Shown here piece after piece: positions 28,049 through 36,428 of a stretch of 64,000 nucleotides of DNA (position 1 is the stretch's first letter; every line of letters starts with the position of its first letter). The translations under genes were made by a program, and so were the position numbers. The stretch lies in contig CAMFLR010000002.1 of assembly GCA_945957605.1 (NCBI GenBank), positions 606,197 to 670,196 of the forward strand, in the 5' to 3' direction. The notes beneath the pieces were generated by a model. The model saw only the letters and a list, made by a program, of their open reading frames with translations, searched no databases and had not been told where the DNA came from. The DNA comes from an uncultured Isosphaeraceae bacterium (GTDB lineage: Bacteria; Planctomycetota; Planctomycetia; Isosphaerales; Isosphaeraceae).

Positions 28049-29329
28049 CTACGTCCAGAAGTTTTTTAGCGTTTCCTGCGGAACAACTCCGAGAGGAAAC
28101 TGCTTGCTGAACGCGTGGTTCTGAATGCCGGCGTATTCGCGCATGGCGTGATGAATATGCTCGGGACGGACGCGCGTGCCGGCGGTTTTGTCGATTGCGA
28201 GAGTCTGGGGATTGATCGGCACGAGATTTTGCTTTTCGTCGGTCGCGCCGATCACGCGGTTGCCGGTGACTCCTTTACCTATGAACATAATCGAGCCGAT
28301 CGACCAGTGATCCTTACCGTTGCCGTTGTTGTAGTTTGGCGTGCGGCCCATCTCGCTTTGGATGATGAGCACGAGCTTGTCGCGAATGTGCAGCTCTTCG
28401 GCCTTGCGCAGGGTGTAATCGATCCCTTCGAGGAATTCAGGAATGAGCTTCATTTGATCGGCGTCGTTATTGTTGTGGCTATCGAACTGGCTGATCGACA
28501 GGTTGGCGGAGACGCACACGCCCCCTTTGAATGCTGCGAGCGCGATGTCGGCCTGCTGCGCGAGGCGATCTTTCGATTGATTCTTGGGGATAAACGGCAC
28601 GACGCGTTGCAGCGCTTTTGAATTCACCTGTGCGGCGTAAAGCATGCTTTCGCTACGTTCGACGCGTGGCAATCGCGTCTGTCCCACGCGCGACTCGTAT
28701 TGTTGTTCGAGGGCTCGCTCAATGCGGTCGAGGGCGAATGCGTCGTGATAGGGACTTTGCTCGCCGTCGATCGCGTCGGCTCGGGCAAGGAGTTTGAGCG
28801 ATTGGAGGTAAGGAACGCGCGACAGGGGTACGAGATTGCCTGTCGCCGAATAGTTGCCAAAGGTGAGGAAGGCGAGCGGTGCGGATGGCCCCTGGCAGGC
28901 GGCGACGAGGGCGGGAAACGTGGGGTACGCGAGGCTATCGAGCTTGCCCGTCGCCATGTAGCGAGCGCAGGGAGTGTGGTTGTTTACGGAGAGGTCGAGG
29001 CCGTTGAAGACGCGAAGTTCATTGCCATATTTCTTGTAGAAATCCTCGTTGCTCATCCCCTTTTTTACCTGCTTGGCGATCGGCGCGAAGCGGTGGTTGC
29101 CTGCGGTGAGGATATCGCCTTCCTTGTAGAGGCGATTGATGCCGCCGACGCCTTTGGGGTCCATCAAATACGTTGTGTCCCAGCCGCCGGAGGCGTTGAA
29201 CACGATGTAGAACGGGCCCGCATAGGGTGCGGGTTCGCTCTTGGCGTGCGAGAGATTGGCCCAGCCGACGGGTGCGGCGAAGCCCAGACCGGCGAGGCTG
29301 CAACGTTTGAGGAAGTCGCGGCGGTTCAT
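28049..29329 (-). CDS. Tat-exported DUF1501-family protein, variant subtype
   Basis: 426 residues. The N-terminus MNRRDFLKRCSLAGLGFAAP is a clear Tat signal with almost no leader. In place of the usual GG[PL]S motif it has NASGGWDTTYLMDPKGVGG. The C-terminal motif EMGRTPNYNNGNGKDHWS is retained, and a region IRDKLVLIIQSEMGRTPN marks the family. It lies 10 bp downstream of a distinct cytochrome-type gene (29340-31682). The altered motif and altered partner suggest that DUF1501 subtypes match particular cytochrome subtypes. Confidence 0.85.
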   Translation of the reverse strand: MNRRDFLKRCSLAGLGFAAPVGWANLSHAKSEPAPYAGPFYIVFNASGGWDTTYLMDPKGVGGINRLYKEGDILTAGNHRFAPIAKQVKKGMSNEDFYKKYGNELRVFNGLDLSVNNHTPCARYMATGKLDSLAYPTFPALVAACQGPSAPLAFLTFGNYSATGNLVPLSRVPYLQSLKLLARADAIDGEQSPYHDAFALDRIERALEQQYESRVGQTRLPRVERSESMLYAAQVNSKALQRVVPFIPKNQSKDRLAQQADIALAAFKGGVCVSANLSISQFDSHNNNDADQMKLIPEFLEGIDYTLRKAEELHIRDKLVLIIQSEMGRTPNYNNGNGKDHWSIGSIMFIGKGVTGNRVIGATDEKQNLVPINPQTLAIDKTAGTRVRPEHIHHAMREYAGIQNHAFSKQFPLGVVPQETLKNFWT

Positions 29330-29339
29330 CGCTCGGCCT

Positions 29340-31682
29340 TTATTCGTAGAGGAAATCGTGCTGCCGCAAGAGATACGTCACCACACCGCGCCAGGCGCGC
29401 ACGGTGTAGTGCGGATCTTGCACGCGAGGTCCCTCGCGGCCGCCGCAGAAATACGTTTCGCGCGGCTCGAATCGGCCTTGTGCGTGGGCATCGGCGATGA
29501 GGTCTGCAAAGAGCTTGAACGCACGATCGACCTCGGGATCGTTCGGGGTGCGATCCTGACCGTGGAGCTTCTGGAAAAGCAAAACGATTTGCGCACGGAT
29601 CTTTTGATCGGCGGCGGGATCACCGGGTTTCACGTTCGACTCAATGAGCGAGAAGAGCACTCGCTTCTGCGGTTCGAGCATAAAATCGTGCCCGACGTAT
29701 TTGCATGCGATGTCGTTCGACATGATGCGTTGAATGGCCCCCATCGCTCCGCTGGGGTCGGTATTGCGCTCGGTGACAGTCAGCGAATCGATCCCGCCGT
29801 AGAGGATTTTCATTTCCTGGTTCAACCGCGACCAGTGCTCGCCAAAGATCGCGTTAAGCTTGCGATCGAGTTGTTCGGGTGTAAGCAGACGAACGAGGCC
29901 GACGTCGTCGAGCTCGGCCTGACGATCGGGATTCTTGGCAAGCGTTGCCAGGCCGTCGACTCGGTAGAAGTCGCTCAGGATCAGGGCTTTGAACGCGACC
30001 TTGAGATTGAAGTTTGCCTGGGCGAATTGGCGGGCAATTTGTTCGATCATCGCGCGCTGGGCGCGATAGGCACGCAAGCGAGGTGTGAAGGTTGGGGAAT
30101 CAATATCTTCGGGGGCTTGCAGGACTTTGCGGCCCATCATGATGGAGTAAACATGCTCGGTCATGGCGATGGGAAAGCGTGGATCTTTCACCGCACGCTC
30201 GGCCAGCCATTGCGGAGCCCGCCAGCGCTGGGATGAAGGCATGTCCTCGCCTTCAAAGCCGGGCTTGAACATATCGGTGTACCAGCCCTCTTTGCGCGGG
30301 CCGAGGTAGCCGTCTTTATCGAAGTCTTGAAAGACACCAGCCACGGGGTCGATCGTTTTGTGGCAGACGACGCAGTCGGGCGCTTGCATTGTGGGGACGG
30401 CGTATTTCGACGCGACGGCGGAGGCATCGGTGTTCCGAGGCGCGAGCTGCATGATGTCGATGCCCAGAAAGTGCTGGTAGAACATCCGGGCGCGGAGGCG
30501 GTTGCGATTTGTGTCGGTCGTTGGATAACGCCTGAGGTAGTGAAACATGCTCAGAAAGCCGGCGTGAGGATAAAGGCCAGTCGGCGATTCCTGGATCTTG
30601 CCGGCGCGGTTCTTGAGTGCTTTTAGTTTCACGGGAACATATTCATCGGGATCGCCAGCTTTGAATGAATCGCCGGGATTTTTGAACTGGTTCTTGACCT
30701 CGTTGTAAATGCCATACCCTCGGGCGCTGAAGGGGGAAACCATGATGTAGTCGGCGGTTGCAAGCTCGGTGAACGGGCGGTCGTTCTTGACGATGTAGGC
30801 GATCAGTTCGAGCGGTTCGCGCAGAAGCGATTCGCGATAGACCGACGCGAGCGCCCAGCGCTTGCGCTGCCGCTCCGATTCGGGGATGTGCGAGAGGTCG
30901 TGGTGTTCGGTCCAGAGCCGCGTTTTTTCGAAGTGATCGTAGGAGAGCAACGTCTCGGCGTTGTCTTCGGTGCCGAGCGTCAGGAAGATGTCGTTGAAGC
31001 CTTCCTTGAGCCGCGCGTGGAATGCATCTTCACGCATGATGGCGTCGAGGATTTCGGACATCGCCGAATTGCCGCGTGAATTCACGGCATTTAATTCCGC
31101 ATCCGTGGGCAAGCGGCCTGCGAGTGAAAGTGTCACTCTGCGCAGCAGTCGCGCCGGGGGGAGCATTGTTACGCCGTCGAAAAACGGTGGCAAGTTGCGA
31201 TCGCTTTGATCGGCGAGTGCGATGCTTTCCGTCGACTCGCCGTTCAACCGGCGGACGTAGCGTTCCAGAATTGTATAGCCGGTCGAGCCGGGTTTGAGGA
31301 CTTGGCCGCCGCCGTGTTCGAGGCCGCCGGTGACTTTCGCGAGCAGTCTCGACTTGCCCCCTTCGGTGGCGCGGGCCATGGTCTGAAACTGCTGGCAATT
31401 TGCTGTGAGCAAGCTTGTTTCAGCCTCGCTAGAATTCTTGATTCGCGCGAGCTGGAACTTGCTGTCGGCCGCATCGCCCTTGGAATTATGGCAGCGAATG
31501 CAGGTGCGTTCGCCGACTTTCGCCCAAACTTCTTCTTCAAAGAAGCGATCGCGTGCTGTGCAGGCTGGTGGCTGGGTTTGAGCACACACCGAACGCGCAT
31601 CGATGACAAAGCCCGCACACAGCACAATCAGCGCGAGTGAGAGGGATCGTCGCGAGTTGTGGGCGTTGGGCGGACGGTTCAT
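29340..31682 (-). CDS. Exported diheme-type planctomycetal cytochrome (DUF1588-like)
   Basis: 780 residues with a Sec signal (SLSLALIVLCAGFVIDARS) and two heme-attachment motifs: C61-I-R-C64-H65 near the N-terminus and CVVCHKTIDPVAGVFQDFD in the last half, the latter resembling DUF1588. A DUF1549-like segment (LPPARLLRRVTLSLAGRLP) lies between. The C-terminal region (SIMMGRKVLQAPEDIDS, LILSDFYRVDG) resembles DUF1585/DUF1553 tails. It differs from the other cytochromes here and pairs with the variant DUF1501 protein 10 bp downstream. Periplasmic redox role is inferred. Confidence 0.82.
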   Translation of the reverse strand: MNRPPNAHNSRRSLSLALIVLCAGFVIDARSVCAQTQPPACTARDRFFEEEVWAKVGERTCIRCHNSKGDAADSKFQLARIKNSSEAETSLLTANCQQFQTMARATEGGKSRLLAKVTGGLEHGGGQVLKPGSTGYTILERYVRRLNGESTESIALADQSDRNLPPFFDGVTMLPPARLLRRVTLSLAGRLPTDAELNAVNSRGNSAMSEILDAIMREDAFHARLKEGFNDIFLTLGTEDNAETLLSYDHFEKTRLWTEHHDLSHIPESERQRKRWALASVYRESLLREPLELIAYIVKNDRPFTELATADYIMVSPFSARGYGIYNEVKNQFKNPGDSFKAGDPDEYVPVKLKALKNRAGKIQESPTGLYPHAGFLSMFHYLRRYPTTDTNRNRLRARMFYQHFLGIDIMQLAPRNTDASAVASKYAVPTMQAPDCVVCHKTIDPVAGVFQDFDKDGYLGPRKEGWYTDMFKPGFEGEDMPSSQRWRAPQWLAERAVKDPRFPIAMTEHVYSIMMGRKVLQAPEDIDSPTFTPRLRAYRAQRAMIEQIARQFAQANFNLKVAFKALILSDFYRVDGLATLAKNPDRQAELDDVGLVRLLTPEQLDRKLNAIFGEHWSRLNQEMKILYGGIDSLTVTERNTDPSGAMGAIQRIMSNDIACKYVGHDFMLEPQKRVLFSLIESNVKPGDPAADQKIRAQIVLLFQKLHGQDRTPNDPEVDRAFKLFADLIADAHAQGRFEPRETYFCGGREGPRVQDPHYTVRAWRGVVTYLLRQHDFLYE

Positions 31683-31872
31683 GGCGGCTCTCGCACGTTG
31701 GGTAGCGGCGGGCGCGAGCGGGTGGCGGGCGAATTATGTTTAACATTACCCGGCGGTGAATTGAAGGGCAAGAGCCGCCGGGCTTTGCGAGGTGGGAGGA
31801 TGGGAAAGTTGAAGGGAGAGCGAATCAGAATTGGGCGCGGAGCTGGCTCGAATCTCCGCGCCCGTCGGAGTC

Positions 31873-33279
31873 TCAATTGTCGGGATCAGCACCCTTGCGT
31901 GCCGCCTTTTTCTGAGCGGCTTTCTTCTGTGCGGCCTTCTTTTGGGCTGCGCCTGGCTGCACCGGTGCTTCCTTGGGCGCGATTGGATTCGCCTGTTCGG
32001 CGTTCCACTTGTCGTAGAGACCTTGAAGTTCGTTGAGCTTGTCGGGCTGCTCGCTGGCGAGGTTTTTCGTTTCGGAGAGGTCGGCGGCGAGGTTGTAGAG
32101 TTCGGGCTTACCGCTGCCGCCGTTTGCGACTACGAGCTTCCAATCCCCGTGCCGGACGGCCCACTGGTTGCCGAATCGCCAGTAGAAGGTTTTGTGCGGC
32201 GCTTCAGACTTTTCGCCAGTGAGATACGGACGCAGGTTCACGCCGTCGAGCTTCCAGGCGGGGTCGATCTCTGCGCCGGCGGCGGCAAGAGCCGTTGGCA
32301 GCAAGTCGAGCTGGATGATCGGATGAGTATAGGTTTTGCCGGCGGGAAGCACTCCCTTCCATTGCAGTGCGAACGGTATGCGCACGCCACCTTCCCAGGT
32401 CGTTGCTTTCACGCCGTGCAGTGGGAGATTGCTCGAACTGGTTTGACGCGTTGGTCCGCCGTTGTCGGAGAGGAAGACGATGAGCGTGTTTTCTTCCTGG
32501 CCCATTTCACGCACTTTCGTGAGCACGCGACCGACCGCATCATCAAGCGCCGACATCATCGCGGCAAACGACTTGCGGGGCTCTTCCTTGATGTTGGGGA
32601 AGCGGTCGAGATACCGCTGAGGTGCCTGCATCGGCGCGTGCTGGGCGTTGAATGGCAGATAGAGGAACCAGGGCTTTTCCTTGTTCTTATCGAGCCAGTC
32701 GATCGCGCGATCGGCGTAGGCTTCGGTGGTGTAGAATTTCGGGTCGGTGACGGGACGCACGGCGTCCGAAATCCGCGAATCGACGAACTGTGTCGGGTGA
32801 TAGTAGGGGGTGTTTGCGAGCGTGCCGAAAAACTCGTCGAACCCGCGTTTGGTGGGGCGGAACTCGGGCTTGTTGCCCAGGTGCCACTTGCCGACGGCAC
32901 ACGTCGCGTAGCCTTGCGATTTGAGACGATCGGCGATGGTGGTCTCGGTGAGGGCGAGACCGCTGACGTTCGCGACGCTGTTGAATTCGTGGCCGAAGCG
33001 GGTTTGGTAGCGACCCGTCATCAAGCCAGCACGAGTCGGGCTGCAATAGGGGCCAGAGACGTACCCTTGCGTGCAGCGTACGCCATTCGCGGCGATTGAG
33101 TCGATGTACGGCGTGGGGATGTCTTTACCACCTTGAAAGCCGTATTCGGCCCAGCCGACATCGTCGCTGAGAATGATGAGGATGTTCGGCTTGCGCGCAG
33201 GGAGCGCAGCCGCGTGTGCGGCGAAGTTTGCCGACAGACCGGCAAGTGCGAGCGCAAGCAAGAGTTGGCGGGTGCGCAT
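31873..33279 (-). CDS. Secreted arylsulfatase-type sulfatase
   Basis: 468 residues from ATG 33279, which begins a signal peptide (MRTRQLLLALALAGLSANFA); an ATG at 33396 would add a long non-signal leader. Metal ligands are in NILIILSDDVGW. The formylglycine motif is C79-S-P-T-R83, so activation by a formylglycine-generating or anSME enzyme is expected. VGKWHLGNK and FLSDNGGP follow, as in sulfatase family S1. It would hydrolyse sulfate esters, probably of a polysaccharide. Oddly, the C-terminus ends in a Lys/Ala/Gln repeat (three copies of about AAQKK) that is not part of the fold. Confidence 0.9.
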   Translation of the reverse strand: MRTRQLLLALALAGLSANFAAHAAALPARKPNILIILSDDVGWAEYGFQGGKDIPTPYIDSIAANGVRCTQGYVSGPYCSPTRAGLMTGRYQTRFGHEFNSVANVSGLALTETTIADRLKSQGYATCAVGKWHLGNKPEFRPTKRGFDEFFGTLANTPYYHPTQFVDSRISDAVRPVTDPKFYTTEAYADRAIDWLDKNKEKPWFLYLPFNAQHAPMQAPQRYLDRFPNIKEEPRKSFAAMMSALDDAVGRVLTKVREMGQEENTLIVFLSDNGGPTRQTSSSNLPLHGVKATTWEGGVRIPFALQWKGVLPAGKTYTHPIIQLDLLPTALAAAGAEIDPAWKLDGVNLRPYLTGEKSEAPHKTFYWRFGNQWAVRHGDWKLVVANGGSGKPELYNLAADLSETKNLASEQPDKLNELQGLYDKWNAEQANPIAPKEAPVQPGAAQKKAAQKKAAQKKAARKGADPDN

Positions 33280-33408
33280 GATGCGGATCGAGCCTCGGGT
33301 CGGAGGGGAATCGTTCGACGGGAAGGTGAGCGCGAAACTCACCTGACACGCAGAACGATTAAACCCGCGACTCGCGATTCTGGATCGCGTTCGCACGTCG
33401 ATTTCTTG

Positions 33409-34869
33409 CTATTTGGCGGGATCGGGGGCGTATCCCTTTTGCTCGACGCGCGGGGTGGGCGGCGGCGGTGTGAGACCGGCTTCACGCATCAATTTGTGCA
33501 GCGCTGCCACGGTTTCGGGTGAGGGACGGTTATTGCCGGGACGATGCCCTTCGGCAATGAGCACCGGCGTCCAACCCCAGCGGTTTTTATGGTTCCAGAC
33601 GTCGACCTTTGCCCCTTTATCCGCGAGGAACTGCACCATTTTGGGGAAGTTCTTGTAGGCTGCGCCGTGCATTGCGGTTTCGCCGTTCTTGTCGACTGAG
33701 TTCACGTCGCCGCCGAGTTCGATCAAAAGTGCGACGGCTTCGAGCGCATCGGCTTCGGTTGCGGGTTCTTCGTCGGGAGCGCGAGAGCCGAGGCCGGCGG
33801 CGGCCATGAGCGGGGTGGAGTTGTCGGCATTGGAAATTCGCGGATCGGCTCCGAGCGCGAGGAGCTTGCGCATGTAAGGGACGTCACCGGTGATGGCGGC
33901 CATCAAGAAAGGCGTGGCGCCGACCTTGCTGATCAGGCCGCGTCCCGATTCGCCGCGTTCGAGCCGCGCGTTTACCTTCGCGCCGTGAGCCACGAGCACT
34001 TCGGCAAGTTGCAGGCTTGTCATGGTGCCCGAAGGGATTGGCGCGGGGTCACCGTCGGCATCATCGCCGCGACTCGGCTTACGAACCCATGTAAGCATAT
34101 GAAGTGGCGTAAAACCTGCGCGTTGATCGTTGGGATCGGCACCTGAGTCCAGAAGGAAAACGGCGAGTTCGAAGTGGCCGTTTTCGATCGCGATGACGAG
34201 CGGAGTCGAGCCGCGTTCGGGAGCCTTGCCGCCGGTTTTGCGTACCTGAATGGAATCGCTCACACTTGCGCCGGCCTTCAACAGAACGCGGACGACGTGG
34301 GTCCGTCCTTCCCGCACGGCCAGAAGCAGCGGCGTGAAGCCGGATGGTAGTGGAGAACGGAAATCGGCACCGGCGTCGAGCAGGGCTTGAACGACGTCAG
34401 GATGTCCTTCAGCGGCGGCCCACATGAGGGCGGTTTGGCCTCGCCGTTCCTTGGCGTCGACCTTCGCCCCTTTGGCGAGCAGTGCTTTGACGGGTGCGAG
34501 ATTGCCGGTTCGCGCGGCGGTCATCAGTGCGGTTTCATTGCCGGTGAGTGTTACGTTGGGATCGGCGCCGGAATCGAGCAGAAGCGAGACGATTTCGCCG
34601 TTGCCGTTCTGGCAGGCGAGTGACAGTGGGGTGACACCATAGCGGTTGCTGGAATTTGCTTTTGCGCCGTTTTTGAGCAGTAGTTTGGTGAGTTCGAAAT
34701 TGTTGTGGTGGCAGGCCCAGTGGAGTGCGGTCATGCCGTCGGGTTGAGAGGCGTTTATGTCGGCATGTTCTGTGATCAATGTGCGAATGGTCGCGATGTC
34801 GTGGCGCTCGGCGGCGTCGGCCGGTGACAGGGTATTAAAAGTTGCGAGAAGGAAGGCACAGATGAGCAT
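33409..34869 (-). CDS. Exported ankyrin-repeat protein
   Basis: 486 residues. A signal peptide (MLICAFLLATFNTLSPADA) is followed by about ten ankyrin repeats, for example the block containing GMTALHWACHHNNFELTKLL and the one containing RRGQTALMWAAAEGHPDVVQ. An acidic loop near GDDADGDPAPIP interrupts the array. The C-terminus is Pro-rich (TPPPPTPRVEQ). There is no catalytic domain; it should be a periplasmic or surface protein-binding scaffold. It lies upstream of the sulfatase gene on the same strand. Homologues exported by planctomycetes are common but of unknown function. Confidence 0.88.
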   Translation of the reverse strand: MLICAFLLATFNTLSPADAAERHDIATIRTLITEHADINASQPDGMTALHWACHHNNFELTKLLLKNGAKANSSNRYGVTPLSLACQNGNGEIVSLLLDSGADPNVTLTGNETALMTAARTGNLAPVKALLAKGAKVDAKERRGQTALMWAAAEGHPDVVQALLDAGADFRSPLPSGFTPLLLAVREGRTHVVRVLLKAGASVSDSIQVRKTGGKAPERGSTPLVIAIENGHFELAVFLLDSGADPNDQRAGFTPLHMLTWVRKPSRGDDADGDPAPIPSGTMTSLQLAEVLVAHGAKVNARLERGESGRGLISKVGATPFLMAAITGDVPYMRKLLALGADPRISNADNSTPLMAAAGLGSRAPDEEPATEADALEAVALLIELGGDVNSVDKNGETAMHGAAYKNFPKMVQFLADKGAKVDVWNHKNRWGWTPVLIAEGHRPGNNRPSPETVAALHKLMREAGLTPPPPTPRVEQKGYAPDPAK

Positions 34870-34900
34870 CGCACGGCTCCCGATGCAGATTCACTTTTGA

Positions 34901-34973
34901 GTGCCACTGGGTTTGCCAGTGATGTTCTTTACTTCTCGTGTCAATTTGAGAGCACTGGCATAGCCAGTGGCAC
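34901..34973. repeat. Palindromic intergenic element, copy 1
   Basis: Two 21-bp arms (34901-34921 and 34953-34973) are inverted copies of each other with two mismatches, separated by 31 nt. The right arm reads CACTGGCATAGCCAGTGGCA plus C. Near-identical arms occur at 61274-61348, 26 kb away, so this is a dispersed family. Each arm is itself nearly self-complementary (CACTGGCATAGCCAGTG), allowing alternative small hairpins. It lies between the ankyrin gene and the DUF1552 gene. Confidence 0.85.
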
Positions 34974-35011
34974 CCGAGCCTGTGACTTTGGAAGGGTCTC
35001 GTCACGGAAAC

Positions 35012-35049
35012 GCTGGGGCTTCCCTCGCTTCGCTCAGTCCAGCCCCAGC
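35012..35049. repeat. Stem-loop sequence GCTGGGGCT/AGCCCCAGC
   Basis: A perfect 9-bp inverted repeat (GCTGGGGCT at 35012-35020, AGCCCCAGC at 35041-35049) encloses 20 nt that contain a GAGCGAAGCGAGG-type near-palindrome on the minus strand. It lies 38 bp after the first palindromic element and 32 bp downstream (on the minus strand) of the DUF1552 stop. It could be a terminator without a U-tract or another dispersed repeat; only one copy is in this window. Confidence 0.5.
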
Positions 35050-35081
35050 CACCCAACTCAATTGTCAACTGCAATGAAACA

Positions 35082-36428
35082 CTAGATTGCGAGCGGTTCG
35101 AAGAGGTCGTCGAGCTTGCCGGTGCTGTCGGCGAATTTGTCGAGACGGACGCCGACCTTGTCGAGCAGTGTCAGGTGCAAGTTGGCGAGTGGTGTGGCTT
35201 TTTCGTAGCGGATATGGCGTCCGCCGCGCATCTTGCCGGCGGCACCACCGGCGACAAGAATCGGCAAATTCGCATGATCGTGAATGTTGGGATTGCCCAT
35301 GCCGCTGCCGTAGAGGTAGAGCGAGTGGTCGAGCAACGTGCCGTTGCCTTCGGGCGTTGCTTTCAGCTTCGCCAGGAACTCGGCGAATAGTGAGACATGG
35401 AACGTGTTGATCTTGGCCATCCGCGCGACTTTTTCAGGGTCGTTGCCGTGGTGCGTGAGCGGGTGGTGAGCCTCGGGCACGCCGATTTCGGGATAGGTGC
35501 GATTACTCGTTTCGCGTGCGAGTTGGAATGTGACGACGCGAGTAACATCGCCCTGAAGCGCGAGCAGTTGGAGGTCGAACATAAGGCGTGCGTGATCGGC
35601 GTAGGAGGCAGGAACGCCGGCGGGGCGGTCGAGGTCGGGAAGCTTCGTGCCGGCAGCGTCGGTCTCGGCTTTTTGAATGCGACGTTCGACTTCGCGCACG
35701 GTTTCGAGATAGTGCGCAACTTTGGCGCGATCGCCTGGGCCAAGTTGGTTTTTGAGGCGAGTGATCTCGTCGGTTACGGAGTCGAGCAGACTTGCGCGTT
35801 TCTTGAGTGCGGCGCGGCGATCGGCTGCGCTACCCCCTTCGCCGAAGAGGCGTTCGAAGACGATGCGAGGATGCGCCTCGGCCGGTAGCGGCGTTGTCGG
35901 GGAAGACCATGAAAGGTTGTTTTGATAAACACACGCGTAACCATTATCGCACTGGCCGACGAGCGAGAGAAGATCCATCGCCAGTTCGAGCGAAGGGAGC
36001 TGCGTGTCCTGGCCGATTTGCTTGGCGGCGATCTGGTCTGCCGTCGTTCCGAGATAGTAGTCGGAACTTTCGGTTAAACGAGCGCGAACAGCGCTGAGAA
36101 ACGCAGCGTTCGAGGTTGCGTGCGTACCGGGGTAGGCGTTGCGGAGTTCGAGATTGGTGATCGCGGTGACATGCTGCCGGACGGGGGCGAGTGGCGCGAG
36201 GATCGGTGAGAGGTCGTCGAGCGTATTGCCGCGTGGGGTCCAGCGGGTGACGTCGCAACCCATCGGCATGTAGACGAAGCCGAGGCGGCGGAGCTTCGAC
36301 GGTGCGGCGACGGTTGCGGCCTCGGCGGTGAGCGAAGGGATCATCGCGTCGAGCAGCGGCAGGGAGAGCGCGGTGCCCATTCCTCGAAGGAACAACCGCC
36401 GCGGCAAGGCCCGTTTCGTGATGATCAT
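35082..36428 (-). CDS. Tat-exported DUF1552 protein
   Basis: 448 residues. The N-terminus has a Tat-type RRLFLRGMGTALSLPLLDAM signal. The mature part begins with the conserved RLGFVYMPMGCDVTRWTP, and the C-terminus contains LPILVAGGAAGKMRGGRHI and LHLTLLDKVGVRLDKFADS. DUF1552 proteins are the usual partners of DUF1592-type cytochromes; their reaction is unknown. Its start overlaps the stop of that partner gene by four bases (36425-36428), implying translational coupling. Confidence 0.92.
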   Translation of the reverse strand: MIITKRALPRRLFLRGMGTALSLPLLDAMIPSLTAEAATVAAPSKLRRLGFVYMPMGCDVTRWTPRGNTLDDLSPILAPLAPVRQHVTAITNLELRNAYPGTHATSNAAFLSAVRARLTESSDYYLGTTADQIAAKQIGQDTQLPSLELAMDLLSLVGQCDNGYACVYQNNLSWSSPTTPLPAEAHPRIVFERLFGEGGSAADRRAALKKRASLLDSVTDEITRLKNQLGPGDRAKVAHYLETVREVERRIQKAETDAAGTKLPDLDRPAGVPASYADHARLMFDLQLLALQGDVTRVVTFQLARETSNRTYPEIGVPEAHHPLTHHGNDPEKVARMAKINTFHVSLFAEFLAKLKATPEGNGTLLDHSLYLYGSGMGNPNIHDHANLPILVAGGAAGKMRGGRHIRYEKATPLANLHLTLLDKVGVRLDKFADSTGKLDDLFEPLAI

